Position numbers and translations under genes: made by a program. From Euprymna scolopes (lineage: Eukaryota > Mollusca > Cephalopoda > Sepiida > Sepiolidae), in assembly GCA_024364805.1 (NCBI GenBank), contig CM044488.1, forward strand, positions 48,092,137 through 48,155,820: 63,684 nt of DNA, given 5' to 3'. Every line of letters begins with the position of its first letter. The first letter of the stretch is position 1. The notes beneath the pieces are model-generated. The model saw only the letters and a program-made list of their open reading frames with translations. It was not told where the DNA came from and searched no databases. Positions 37,501-44,389 of this stretch are shown one piece after another.

Positions 37501-39890
37501 AAATCCATCATCTCTGTCAAAAGTTTTAGGCAGACATACAAACATGCATACATACATACATACATTGTGAATTACTTCAGAATTCTACCTAGTCATGGTT
37601 GATAGAATGAGAGCTGTAGATTAAATAAAGTGTTCTATTTGGAATTCTGTACAGATTCTTCAGTTCAAAAGAAAAATTTCCAGATTCAATAAGATATACC
37701 TGAAGACGGTCAAAGGTTACATTTGTCCAAAACATTGTAATAAAAAAAAAAACACTCAAGATGAGAACCATAGTCTGAATAATATAAGCTTATCAGTTGT
37801 AACTATTAGTATACACCAAAAATTAGGGAAAATCATTGAATAGAATTTTAATAAAAAATAAAATTAATTTATTCTGATTTCACAAACTTTGAAAAATAAT
37901 TGCATCAAGCCAACTTCTAGTAGATTATCCAATAAATCTCCTGTGCGTCATGGGTAAGTTGCTGGAATCTGTTAAATAGAGAAGTAGTCGACCACTTCAC
38001 TTAGTGACATGCAATATGGTTTATGTTCTGCTAAATCTACAGCAGATGTGCTAACATTATATCTCATAGGATTAGCAAATATCTCAACGGAGGCTTCTTT
38101 TCTAGGGCAATTGCTCTTGACATATCAAAGGCCATTGATAGGACATGGCACAAAGGTCTATTTCACAAGATCTCCAGCTACGGTATAGCTGGAAATGTCT
38201 TCTCAATTATTAAATCATTTCTCTCTGATAGGCTCATAAGAGTAGTGGTTGATGAGCAGAAATCAGGAGCTCACAGTATTAATGCTGGAGTCCCTCAGGG
38301 ATCTATCCTGGGCCCAACTCTCTTCCTGATCTATATCAATAATCTCCCAAATCACATCCTAAGACTATTCATAGACATTACCACTTATGGCAACACATCA
38401 AAGGCTGTAAATGATCAAGTTCTTTCTGATTCTCTCTCCTCTGATCTTGAGCACATGGTAGAATGGGGAAAGAGGTGGCTGGTTACTTTTAATGCATCTA
38501 AAACCAAGCTTCTATCTTTACATCATCAACACTCTTACCCCCATCTAGCATCAACTGAAATGAATGACTCGTTTTGGGGAGGCTCCATGTTTTGACAAGC
38601 TTCTGGGCTTGACCTTTACTCCTGATCTGAAATGGAACACATACACCAAATCCGTTGCCAAGGTAGCTGGAAAAATGGTGGGATCCTTCTACCACTCCAG
38701 TAGATATCTCACTGCTGATGCAATTCTCTACCTGTATAAGAGCCAAGTATGTCCAAGGATGGAGTACTGTTGTCACATCTGGGCAGGAGCTGCTAGAAGC
38801 ACCTTATCCTGCCTTGACAGTTCAAAATAGACTTATTAGCCTAATGGGGGGATATCCTAATCGAAACGAACACTGCTCCTCGGCTTTTCCGCTGCGGACG
38901 TCCAGAAAGCAAATCAGCTTTGATCAGTGCGGTGAAAACCATCATATCAGACAATTGCTTTTCATTCGGACACCCCCATTTTTTCTGGGAGCTGGTTTTC
39001 CCTGCAACCCAACAACTTGAGGAAACAAAACCCAAAAAACTACCACGTAGCCAAAGTTGGGAAAAACTGGTTCGCAGCAAAACTTAAGTGCAGGGTTTCA
39101 TTCTCTCTTTGACATGATGTTGACGCGATGTTTGACCTAAATAAATTCACGCACCTGTCATGTTTACTTTTTAATCGATAAATTAAAAGGCTTCTCATTA
39201 ATCTCCCTTCGTGGCCAAGCAGGTAAGCCATCAGGGTTTTTTTCCCTTTCTTTTCCACCTTTGCATCAAGCCTTCGGGTTCAAGCCTACCTACCAAAGCT
39301 TTTTTTTTCTTTTACACCTCCAAAACACCCAGGCAACACCAGGCACCCTCGCTAGTTATCTTTTAAAAATTAAAACATTTTTCATTGATTCACTAAATGT
39401 CTTTTCTTATCACTAGTGATCAGGTGCAATAACTCTATCACTAGAGGTTATCGTTTATGATGCAAATGGTGAATTCTTATTTAGCAGAATGTGGCAGCAA
39501 AACTTCAATAAATTGAATTTCTTAAGTAAAAAAACTATTGGATTGTTTTTTCCATAAAATTTGACTACCAGTTTTTAATAATCATCATTTTAATCATCAT
39601 AACAAGTATGCATTTTCTAAAGTTAGAATTTTGTTTAGCATATTTACCAAGGAGTGTTATGTCGAAGTACTAGATATTGTTATTTGAAAATTTTGAAGCT
39701 TCACACATTATTCATTTATATATATATTTTTTTTTTACATAATTGTTTACAAATATTTTTTGTTTTTTTCACAGATGTGTTGGCTGGAGAATTGGCTGAT
39801 GATATGCTTATTGGTATGGATTTTAATAAGGATTCTGATGAGGAAATGGGTTCTGGATCAGACTATGATGTTGATAGTTACTTCAAATAA
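8633..39890 (+). CDS. gnl3: Nucleostemin-family GTPase GNL3 (13 coding exons, 597 aa)
   Basis: Coding exons: 8633-8651, 8742-8794, 12751-12805, 14085-14167, 14895-15014, 21455-21568, 22902-23037, 26772-26875, 28690-29240, 30347-30477, 34989-35134, 35763-35928 and 39775-39890. All introns are GT-AG and all phases fit, giving 597 residues (human GNL3 549, GNL3L 582, from memory). The order is a lysine/arginine-rich N-terminus (residues 1-60), the family motif [12 protein letters not shown], a charged segment, then a circularly permuted GTPase: G5 DAR at 161-163, G4 NKID at 191-194, G1 GLPNTGKSS at 276-284, a G2-type threonine in VGATPGLT, and G3 DSPG at 320-323. An acidic/lysine-rich tail follows. 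Family members sit in the nucleolus, act in 60S ribosome biogenesis and shuttle with GTP state. The N-terminus resembles GNL3 while the G1-G3 block resembles GNL3L, as expected of an invertebrate gene from before that duplication. The ATG at 8633 is chosen because it splices in frame into the basic domain. No break is seen. Confidence 0.95.
9345..9845. repeat. Degenerate fold-back (palindromic) element in gnl3 intron 2
   Basis: A clear core palindrome runs from 9540 (GTTTACAATATCACG) to 9755 (CGTGATATTGTAAAC), with a loop near 9630-9668. Weaker complementarity extends outward to about 9345 and 9845 (left TAAAGGTCGCG, right CGTGGCCTTTT). About 55 bp near 9455-9510 in the left arm have no partner, so they look like a later insertion. 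It is non-coding. By structure it is a fold-back or MITE-type DNA element. Confidence 0.75.
10081..10310 (-). mobile_element. Half copy of the 798-bp TIR element found at 27726-28523
   Basis: From GGTTACAGTAAGTAACGTAC onward this matches the reverse complement of the right half of the complete element at 27726-28523, through CTACCGGAAGCAGTGACAAG and on to GAATTATTGAAAACACT. The similarity stops exactly where the 593-bp palindrome begins. The other half is missing. Confidence 0.75.
10311..10903. repeat. 593-bp near-perfect inverted repeat in gnl3 intron 2
   Basis: The left arm (from TCGGGTTTTG) and the right arm (ending CAAACCCGA) are reverse complements over roughly 270 bp each, meeting near 10605. 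The segment CAAGATGGCGGCCGATTCTC at 10496-10515 recurs inverted near 10698-10717. Only scattered mismatches separate the arms, so the element is young or recently corrected. Open frames on the two strands of the two arms encode nearly the same peptide, which is a consequence of the palindrome and not evidence of a gene. A truncated relative lies at 19930-20040. Confidence 0.9.
11505..11903 (+). mobile_element. 3' end of an L2/CR1/Jockey-group LINE with poly(A) tail
   Basis: The + strand encodes a LINE ORF2 C-terminus ([20 protein letters not shown], then [14 protein letters not shown]) ending in a stop near 11805. A 3' UTR follows with the tail CCGGGCCTTGATAAGTGGTG and a run of about 23 A at 11881-11903. 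It is 5'-truncated. The same tail occurs at 45030-45083 and, on the - strand, at 53130-53190. The clade is inferred from the terminal motif only. Confidence 0.8.
12290..12560. repeat. Interspersed repeat with a CTTCTTCAG motif
   Basis: It contains TGGATTACTGCTCTCATCTT and TGTAACCTCTGACCTTCTTC. Both parts recur at 36955-37100, 61000-61145 and, on the other strand, 37590-37800. The following part (TTCTGTTGGCCATGACTGG) recurs near 62190-62215. The class is unknown. Confidence 0.6.
13148..13400 (+). mobile_element. tRNA-headed SINE, family A, with internal microsatellite
   Basis: The head has an A-box-like TAGCTCAAATGG near 13161 and a B-box-like TTTGGTTCTAGC near 13213. The body resumes after a (TA)n(GA)n tract (13285-13352) with ATTGGCTGTGTGATAAAG. 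Relatives lie at 55693-55790 (-), 57085-57345 (+), 57605-57870 (+) and 61630-61700 (-). Confidence 0.75.
13285..13352. repeat. (TA)n(GA)n compound microsatellite
   Basis: About 20 TA units run straight into about 14 GA units, inside the family A SINE body. Confidence 0.97.
14484..15155. repeat. Pair of direct repeats flanking gnl3 exon 5
   Basis: The stretch at about 14484-14575 (CAGTGCACAGGCAGTAATCA) and the one at about 15064-15155 (CACTGCACAGGTAGTGAGCG) are related. Both continue into a TTGTGTTG...AAAGTT segment and a GATTYYGACG/C-like end. One lies before and one after exon 5 (14895-15014). They look like two copies of an interspersed repeat of unknown class. Confidence 0.55.
15160..16490. 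other. gnl3 intron 5, possible LTR-end signal only
   Basis: No coding sequence was recognised. On the - strand near 16260-16275, GGGGCAACATTGGGTGCCC resembles an LTR end followed by a primer-binding site, so part of this GC-richer stretch (about 15250-16400) could be an LTR-element remnant. I see no matching LTR pair or gag/pol, so this remains a weak suggestion. Confidence 0.3.
16495..16625 (+). repeat. Dispersed repeat shared with 26335-26480
   Basis: Both copies contain a GTGATGAGGCCCC/GTGAAGCCCC block, then GGGAATGTGGAG/GGGAGTGTGGTG, then AGGTCCAYTYTGACMCRGAG and GTGGTARTRCCTGTTAG. They are about 130 bp long on the same strand, in introns 5 and 7 of gnl3. The class is unknown. Confidence 0.65.
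16640..16812 (-). mobile_element. U2 snRNA-headed retroposon, copy 2 (truncated)
   Basis: On the - strand it starts near 16812 with AAGATCAAAGTGTAGTATCT and GTTCTTCAGATGCTGCACTT. It then continues through a body (CCTTCACGACTGAGACA, CCTGGTGTCTAACTCTGTCC) nearly identical to the copy at 44848-45083. The first part matches the 5' region of U2 snRNA, including GTAGTA, the branch-point recognition sequence. The LINE-like tail seen in the other copy is absent here. A conserved open frame on the opposite strand is an artefact of the repeat. Confidence 0.75.
18550..18783 (+). other. Unrecognised ORF of about 70 codons in gnl3 intron 5
   Basis: The + strand reads a basic, proline-rich peptide with [20 protein letters not shown] and [16 protein letters not shown], ending in a TAA at 18781-18783. 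The composition looks protein-like rather than random, yet I cannot assign a family. There is no start context, no partner exon that I can see, and the ORF lies inside a large intron. It may be a retrotransposon or retrocopy fragment. Function is unknown. Confidence 0.3.
19080..19140. repeat. Short tandem duplication
   Basis: ATCATAGACTCCCGAG occurs twice about 29 bp apart (near 19091 and 19120), each followed by a GWGNGCAAT stretch. Confidence 0.8.
19930..20040. repeat. Truncated arm of the 593-bp fold-back family
   Basis: CATTTATTTGTTATATATTT and the flanking ACTGATCTTATCTTTGGTAA match the right arm of the palindrome at 10311-10903 near 10815-10860. No opposing arm is present. Confidence 0.55.
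21651..21688. other. Assembly gap (38 N)
   Basis: A run of 38 undetermined bases follows a C10 run, in gnl3 intron 6. It does not touch an exon. Confidence 0.99.
22232..22318 (+). mobile_element. SINE family C, 3' part only
   Basis: TCTGGTTTGTTTGCTTTTAT, GGCTTGTGTGAGCTGCGACA and CTGTGGAAATAAT repeat the 3' part of the fuller copy at 22546-22722. Confidence 0.65.
22546..22722 (+). mobile_element. tRNA-derived SINE, family C, fuller copy
   Basis: A pol III A-box-like GGTTGCTCAGGTGGC near 22551 and a B-box-like GGTTTTGAATCCC near 22595 sit in a tRNA-like head. A unique body follows (GATGAGCCCAAATGAGG) and a tail (GGCTTGTGTGAGCTGTGACA), with a (TA)n(CA)n microsatellite at its 3' end. It lies in gnl3 intron 6. 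Confidence 0.8.
22722..22765. repeat. (TA)n(CA)n microsatellite
   Basis: About 12 TA then about 10 CA units lie directly at the SINE 3' end, as expected for a tail-derived microsatellite. Confidence 0.95.
23582..23834. repeat. 253-bp fold-back element in gnl3 intron 7
   Basis: The left arm 23582-23681 (CAAAATTTATGTATTTAAAT onward) and the right arm 23735-23834 (ending ATTTAAATACCTAAAATTTG) are reverse complements over about 100 bp, with a roughly 50-bp loop. Mismatches are few. Confidence 0.85.
23900..24080 (-). repeat. Dispersed repeat shared with 31595-31780
   Basis: On the - strand, CCATGGATTTTCAACAATGG and CTCATATCATCAGAGGAAAT match the + strand copy in gnl3 intron 10 (CCATGGATTTTCAAAAAATG, CTCATCTCATCAGAGGAAAG). 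A (TA)n tract occurs near each copy. Confidence 0.65.
24484..24767. repeat. 284-bp fold-back element of the TGTATGTAC family
   Basis: The left end CTGTTATATGTACTTGTAAC pairs with the right end GTATGTACATCTTACAG. Inside each end lies the family motif ACATATTCCAAAAATCGCAT and TTGATCAAGTAGTTTTTTT, or its inverse. Relatives lie at 36151-36502 and as the outer arms of 47932-48908. Confidence 0.75.
24800..24960 (+). mobile_element. RTE-like LINE fragment
   Basis: GAAACCTGGCCAATGAGGG and GATGTGTGTAATGTGAGTCT repeat part of the longer RTE-like fragment at 25020-25440, about 375 bp downstream. Confidence 0.65.
25020..25440 (+). mobile_element. RTE-like LINE ORF2 C-terminal fragment
   Basis: Translation gives [20 protein letters not shown], then [18 protein letters not shown] and a [10 protein letters not shown]-like end. 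This is the pattern of the thumb and C-terminus of RTE-clade reverse transcriptases (YLGD.IG..GG, LYGSETW.., G.LRW.GH..R). Frame changes and stops show that it is dead. It lies in gnl3 intron 7. Confidence 0.75.
26335..26480 (+). repeat. Dispersed repeat, partner of 16495-16625
   Basis: It shares GGTCCACTCTGACCCGGAGT and GTGGTAGTACCTGTTAG with the copy in intron 5. It lies about 290 bp upstream of gnl3 exon 8. Confidence 0.65.
27726..28523. mobile_element. 798-bp TIR DNA element with 8-bp target duplication
   Basis: The left end GGTTATAGTCAGCTAATATA and the right end TTAACTAACTATAACC start inverted repeats of about 80 bp that include CTTCCTAACTTC and the GGAAG...GTGACAA...CAAATCAG block. The 8 bases ACATGGTA flank the element exactly on both sides (27718-27725 and 28524-28531), marking the insertion. 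There is no coding capacity. An 8-bp duplication fits hAT-like transposition. Relatives lie at 10081-10310 and 40360-40838. It sits in gnl3 intron 8. Confidence 0.92.
28192..28295. repeat. About 53-bp tandem array inside the TIR element
   Basis: GTTTTCAAGAATTCTTTAAA, A-rich sequence and GTGCAAAAAGT repeat about two and a half times. Confidence 0.85.
28690..29240 (+). CDS. gnl3: gnl3 exon 9: G1-G3 half of the permuted GTPase
   Basis: This largest exon encodes residues 229-411 of the GNL3 protein. It carries the P-loop GLPNTGKSS, the switch region [10 protein letters not shown], the G3 motif DSPG and the conserved stretch [16 protein letters not shown]. The acceptor is TTTTAG at 28684-28689 and the donor GTTAGT begins at 29241. 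The exon starts in phase 0 (AGC) and ends with two bases of a serine codon completed by exon 10. A long opposite-strand open frame (28782-29222) is a shadow of this coding sequence. Confidence 0.95.
29241..30346. other. gnl3 intron 9, nothing recognised
   Basis: No coding or repeat family was identified. There is a short tandem duplication of CTCTATTAGTTAGTAATG near 30043-30079. TCCATTTTACATGCTGGCAC near 29430 faintly recalls a dispersed repeat, without proof. Confidence 0.5.
31486..31561. repeat. (TG)n(TA)n microsatellite
   Basis: About 7 TG units, then about 30 TA units. Open frames through it are artefacts. Confidence 0.97.
31595..31780 (+). repeat. Dispersed repeat, partner of 23900-24080
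   Basis: It shares CCATGGATTTTCAA, TGGCTCAT and TCATCAGAGGAAA in the same order with the reverse complement of the intron 7 copy. Confidence 0.65.
31927..32133. mobile_element. Decayed hAT-like MITE, one end
   Basis: It begins TAGTGTTGAGACGATTAATC and continues with GATGCCTATTTTCTGATGCC and ATCGATAGATCACTCT. This matches the inverse of the intact element at 43197-43580 up to its middle, then stops at the edge of the Penelope-like sequence. Confidence 0.7.
32130..33040 (-). mobile_element. Penelope-like element, RT C-terminus and GIY-YIG endonuclease
   Basis: On the - strand, [12 protein letters not shown] near 33010 is the catalytic YxDD box of a Penelope-type reverse transcriptase. It is followed by [20 protein letters not shown] and RKPTFTSLY, the usual signature of this group, and a cysteine-containing linker. 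At about 32400-32300 comes NVIYQFNC...[16 protein letters not shown], matching the GIY-YIG endonuclease N-terminus. Stops are present within it, so it is inactive. The upstream RT part is at 33897-34150, separated by an insertion. Confidence 0.85.
33030..33896. mobile_element. Unclassified insertion splitting the Penelope-like element
   Basis: About 870 bp of AT-rich non-coding DNA begins CCCATGACCCGTTGGGTCAG and ends AAGGTCATTTGGGTTTTATA, between two halves of one RT domain. It contains two direct repeats of about 90 bp (33336-33430 and 33718-33812) sharing GTACACAGTAAAACAATA and GTTTTATTGTYGCRTTGATT. The class is unknown; no clear TIR or target duplication was found. Confidence 0.55.
33897..34150 (-). 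mobile_element. Penelope-like element, upstream RT segment
   Basis: On the - strand, [20 protein letters not shown] lies near 33990-33930, matching the conserved QxxGxxMGSPLxPxxANIF block that precedes the YxDD box in Penelope-type RTs. A stop follows shortly after it. It is the same element and strand as 32130-33040. Confidence 0.8.
36151..36502. repeat. About 350-bp fold-back element of the TGTATGTAC family
   Basis: The left part (GCATGATGTATGTACC, CCCAAAATTATGTAAATTGA) and the right part (TTTGATCAATTTAGGTGATT, CTGTCACAGATATGTAC) are diverged reverse complements. They match the ends of the elements at 24484-24767 and 47932-48908. It lies in gnl3 intron 12. Confidence 0.65.
36955..37100. 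repeat. Copy of the repeat seen at 12290-12560
   Basis: TTTGGACTACTGTTCTCTTC, then GTAACCTTTTACCTTCTCCA and GGTGTATCTGC match the family. An inverted copy lies at 37590-37800. Confidence 0.6.
37150..37320 (-). mobile_element. tRNA-headed SINE, family B
   Basis: On the - strand it has a B-box-like CACGGGTTTGAGCCTGCCTG, a T-rich tract and the 3' end ACACCTCCAAACACCCGGGC followed by AATGCCGGACACGCAGGCTA. The A-box region is weak. Relatives lie at 39201-39358 and 40950-41118. Confidence 0.75.
37541..37566. repeat. (ATAC)n short tandem repeat
   Basis: About six CATA/ATAC units. Confidence 0.9.
37590..37800 (-). repeat. Inverted copy of the 12290-12560 repeat
   Basis: ATACCTGAAGACGGTCAAAG and CACTCAAGATGAGAACCATA are the inverse of the motifs at 12345-12440 and 37015-37095. 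Confidence 0.6.
37925..38830 (+). mobile_element. L2/CR1/Jockey-group LINE, reverse transcriptase domain
   Basis: The + strand reads [16 protein letters not shown], then [20 protein letters not shown], the classic non-LTR RT block. LFIDITTYG follows where an FADD-type catalytic box is expected, so the catalytic aspartate pair is lost. After it come [26 protein letters not shown] and [20 protein letters not shown]. The reading frame changes twice, so it is inactive. Related scraps lie at 58430-58530 and 59385-59945. It lies in gnl3 intron 12. Confidence 0.88.
39201..39358 (+). mobile_element. tRNA-headed SINE, family B
   Basis: The A-box-like GTGGCCAAGCAGGTAAGCC lies at 39211 and the B-box-like TCGGGTTCAAGCCTACCTAC near 39276. 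A T-rich spacer and the end CACCCAGGCAACACCAGGCA then CCCTCGCTAGT follow. It lies in gnl3 intron 12. Confidence 0.85.
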
Positions 39891-39925
39891 ATTGTCATTT
39901 GAACATCAAAATGGAGTTATCTGTA

Positions 39926-39945
39926 AATAAAATATTGGAAATAAA
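39926..39945 (+). terminator. gnl3: gnl3 polyadenylation signals
   Basis: Two AATAAA hexamers, at 39926-39931 and 39940-39945, lie 36 and 50 bp after the stop codon. Confidence 0.75.
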
Positions 39946-40359
39946 ATTTTAAAATTGTGAAAATCTTCTGTTTTGTACTTAATTTGTAATACCATATACG
40001 TCCCCCACAGAGTGTTAAGGGGGATGGGAAGAAATAAATCATTAACAGAACAAAAGTAGAGAAAGTGAGGTTAGTCAAAAGACGATGAGAGACATCAAGA
40101 TCTTTTAACTTTTAGAGACGGGAAGTTGGTAGTTTTCAAAATAGTCATAGGAGTGGCCAAGAAGGTGAATCATTTATGCTTATTCTGCGACAGAGAAGAT
40201 TTTTAGGATTTTCAGTATCCGAGTCAATAAATTTAGGAGTTAGTTTAGTTTATTACAGTTGATGGCAGGTTGTGGCTCTGAGGAGTTTTACTCACCAATA
40301 GTGATGACCTCGACAGACAATTAAAATGTTGATATTAGCGTTTTCCCCAATGGGAAACT

Positions 40360-40838
40360 GGTTAAAATCAGCTAACGTGCTTCCAGCATACCACTACCAG
40401 AAGAAAGATAAACTTAGTCATTTCTTTTTTTGCATGGTGCAGAACTCAAATTTACATATGTTAAAGCCTAAAACTGCACCATTTGTTCATTTTCACCAGG
40501 ATTTGACGTCCTCTGGGGACTTTTGGGGATGGGGGGGGGGGGCTTAGTCATTTTTTTATGCCGCGTTCACTATGCACTCACGGGGGGACCATGCATGCTT
40601 CATTTGTGATTTAAAATATGAAAAACATGTTTTGCACTCTTTTTTTTAAAGAATTATTGAAAGCACTTTAAAATCTTTTTAAGTAATCAACTATTTCAAA
40701 AGTGCATAGAAACACTAATTGTGCTATTTTTATCTGTATAATTTTTATTGTATACTTTTTAATATCCTTTCATTATATTTTATTTCAATAAATCGCTTCA
40801 CAATAGAAATACTGAAGAACTATAAAAGTGAAGGAACT
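40360..40838. mobile_element. Partial copy of the 798-bp TIR element
   Basis: It starts GGTTAAAATCAGCTAACGTG and its interior matches the inverse of 27810-28250 (TTTCAATAAATCGCTTCACA, ATAGAAATACTGAAGAAC). The far TIR is missing. Confidence 0.75.
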
Positions 40839-40949
40839 GTAAGCAAAACAGTATTCAGCACCTTAGATCTCCACCTTTCCATCCACAATCAAATGAACAA
40901 ACTGAACGATTTCGATTGTTTAGCCTTAATTTAAACCTACGCCACTTTT

Positions 40950-41118
40950 GATTTGGTAATGGGCGCAACAGCTAACACGTCACATATTTTTTTTCACTTT
41001 CTTTTCCTCCTTTGCGGTATGGGTTCGAGCCTGCCTGCCTACTACAACTTTTTTTTTTTACGCTTGCAATTTTCCTTTCTTTTTTTTTTTATTGCTCAAC
41101 AGGCACCCAGGCTAATAA
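40950..41118 (+). mobile_element. tRNA-headed SINE, family B
   Basis: It has a weak A-box region (GGGCGCAACAGCTAACACG), the B-box-like TATGGGTTCGAGCCTGCCTG, a T-rich spacer and a short CAGGCACCCAGGCTA end. Confidence 0.75.
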
Positions 41119-43196
41119 ATATCTATTGAAAACGCATTTTATGACCATTCTTGAAGGACATATTGTTTTTAAAAGAGACTACCCCCCCCACATATTTTTA
41201 TTTATTTACTGCTTTAAAACAGATAAAATCGATTTTTCTAATAGTTCATTTTCTACCTAGTTGGATAAGTTTTTAGTGTTTTAACTTATTTTAAAGTGTT
41301 TATTTAGTCCAATAAACAAGTAGTGTCATGTGCTATATGAGAACAAGAAAAAATGTCCAACATGAGAGTCTCAATAAATATGTTTAGTTTCACAAATTTT
41401 TAAAAATGATTTCTAGAGATTTTAATAGGAAATTGTAGTCATTATAAGGTCTATTTTGATCTCCATAGTTTGAATTGAGTTTTCTTCCCCTTATTTATAT
41501 ATCATGGCTAATCAAAACATGAGGTATCGTTTAATCATAAAATATGAATTTCTTAGTAAAATAAAAAAAAAAACTGCTTGGTCAATTTAAGTGATTTTTA
41601 AGTGATTTTTTTTAATAGGACATCTTCGTTTCATTGAGTGTTATGTGAGAATAAGAAAAAAATGTCCGTGAGAGGACCTCATTTTATGAGTCTCGATAAT
41701 CGCTCAAAGATAGAAAATTAAATAAAATACTGAGGGAGATATAGTTTTAAAAAGACTTCCCTCTCGAAAACAAAATAAATTTTAATATTTAAAAAATATA
41801 ATTGAGGGAGGGAGGGGGGAGGACTTTCGTAAAAACTCCCTCATAAACAAAACAACAAAAAAAATAATAATAATAATAAAGAAATTAAAAAGACTCTTGA
41901 ATGAGAATAGAGTTTTTGATAAAATTAGCAAATAATTTTTTTTGTAATTATTTTAATACCTCAAAATAAAATATCATTATAAATGAGAAAATGTAATGCT
42001 TAAACACTAGAAATATAAACAAGTAATTAACTATAAATAAAAATCCAAAGATTTTTTGGTGGGAGGGAGGATGTGTGTTGAAACTCTCTAGAAAAGTAAT
42101 TTTTTATTTTTTATATTTTTACATCCAAATCATTATGAAAAAAGTAATCAATAGTGAAATTTATTTATCAATTTTATCTAAAACTTTACTCCAGTTGTGA
42201 AGAGTTTTTTTAATTTCATTTTATGGGGTGTTGTTTTTGTAGTGACCAGCTAAATCAAGTCGCTTGTCATGTAAACAGAAAAGTCTATACAGCCGGAATT
42301 TTGTCTCCAGTCACCTACACAAACCTGTATCGCATAAGAGACATGGCTGTAATGTATCATTTTGACACACAAATCCATGGGACTATATTTTTACCTCTTT
42401 GCACATGAAGGCAGTAAACAGGTTAGAATGTTCTTGAAACTTGATATAAAAGGCTTAGCCCGCCAAAATTAAAACAGTCCCAGCAACAATTCCGTGATCT
42501 CCAACCAGCTTTTTGCAGATTGAATAACCGTTGTTCAAAATTATCACCATGCGAACCTCAACTGTTTACGCAAAAAAGCAGCACAAATAAAAGTGTAATA
42601 TAAAAACTGTAAACAGGCGAAATACTCTATCCCTTACTAAGGGAGCTACACAAACAACAATGGATGAATATTCTATGCTCACAAACTTTTTCTCCCTAAT
42701 ATTTTGCATTCGTAAAGTTTTCTTCATAAAATTACGCTAACATTAATAACTTCCTCAGTCTCGGAGGATTTCTTTAGTCACTAGAAGCTTCCAGCAACAC
42801 ATTTTTCTATCTTATCAATTTTCGTAATTTTTTGATATAATCATCTTAAAAATATGAGGAATATATAGATACCATTGTTTTCATGTGAAATTCAGTTTTA
42901 CGATATCCGAATTCGTTCTGATAGTGTAGAAGCATCGCCTTTTTCTTTCTCTTGTATCTGTTTCTTTCAACCAAACAAATATGGATACTCAATTTCTGCT
43001 TACAGAGAAAACAACTTGTAATGTCTTAATAAATTTATCATTAAAAATTAATTATTTTGTATGCATAGACTTTGTTATTCTTCATTTCTTTTGATAAGAT
43101 CCTATCTTCTACAATGTTAGTGGGCAATAGAGATGATGTTGCATGTTCGAATACAGGTATCAATCATTTCAACTTTTAGCTTTGAAATGTGGATAG

Positions 43197-43580
43197 TAGT
43201 GATGGGACGATTCCAATATTTTTCCTGATTCAGATACAATTATGATTCCGTGCTAAATTCCCGATTCCGATTCTTTATAACTCTCTAATTATTTAACTAT
43301 AACATTGTTATTTTCCCAGATTTTCATAGAAAAAACATGTTAAATATGCAGATATTTTCCTAAACATCAAAATCCACTTGTAGAGAGTGATCTATTGATT
43401 TTAGCTTTACTGGTATTTTAAAATCAAGAAAAATTTATTATTTTATCATTATTACTAGTAATGAAAGATTTTACTTTAAACAAAATCAAATAAAAAAGAC
43501 AATTAAAAGAATCGTTTTGGCACCGGAAAATAGGCATCAATTTTTCTGATTCCGGATTCCGAATAATCGTCCCAACACTA
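43197..43580. mobile_element. 384-bp hAT-like MITE with perfect 8-bp target duplication
   Basis: The ends TAGTGATGGGACGATT and AATCGTCCCAACACTA are inverted repeats. GTGGATAG stands directly on both sides (43189-43196 and 43581-43588). The inner sequence is AT-rich and non-coding. The 8-bp duplication and the TAGTGTTGGGACGAT-type end fit a non-autonomous hAT element. Decayed relatives lie at 31927-32133 and 61221-62112. Confidence 0.93.
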
Positions 43581-43984
43581 GTGGATAGGCATTAAAAACT
43601 CTTTACAAATGGAAGTTTGAAGATGAGTCAGATAGTTTTCAATGTATACATCTATATAAACTGTACTTGTGTGTTTGTTGAGCGACGTGTATATGCTTTA
43701 CTGGATACGGTAATAGAAGCACATAAAAGTCTGTAGGGGAAAAGAAGTTAAAGTGAAATTAAATCTCTTTGCCCCAAACAAAATAATAATAAAAAAAAGA
43801 AATAAAACAAAATGACACCCCCTTTTGGTTTAAAATGCACCGCATGTATTTTTTAACAAAAACAAATTTGTGAGGAAAGTAATTCGTTGTTATTGATTAG
43901 AAAATGTGCGGAATGGGTGCGTGTATGCATAAGTGTGATTTTGGAGTGCCCGCGTGGTGTGTGTAAATGTTCGTTTATTTGCGC

Positions 43985-43988
<4 letters not shown>

Positions 43989-44017
<29 letters not shown>
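43989..44017. repeat. (GT)n microsatellite
   Basis: About 14 GT units. Confidence 0.97.
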
Positions 44018-44389
44018 ACTGCACAAGTCTTATTCATCTTTCAAAGCCTTTTTCACTAGGTACTGGAATTAGCTTTAAAAGATATACCTACATACATTCG
44101 TTAGGGATGAAAAATAATGGAACAAAGAGTATTTGGTTAGATGATTTGAATATCCCTGAGAGCCTTTTTGGCTCCAAAGTAGTACTGGCTGGATTATAAT
44201 GCAAGCATGCATGTTCTCTAGGAAAGATCCAGAAAGATGTGTTCAGATTTCTGTACTATACACTGGCTTTCTCTGATTAGCTTAAAAAAAACTAGTAAAT
44301 GCAGATTTTGTTCAATGAAGAGTTATGCAATTATGTTGCAGTTACAGAGAACTATTTTCTCTAGTGAATCAATGCCCCCCCCCTCGGAG

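Noticed and set aside
42223-42408. 61-codon frame starting MGCCFCSDQL
   Set aside because: No family resemblance, no splice context, and it lies in AT-rich intergenic DNA.
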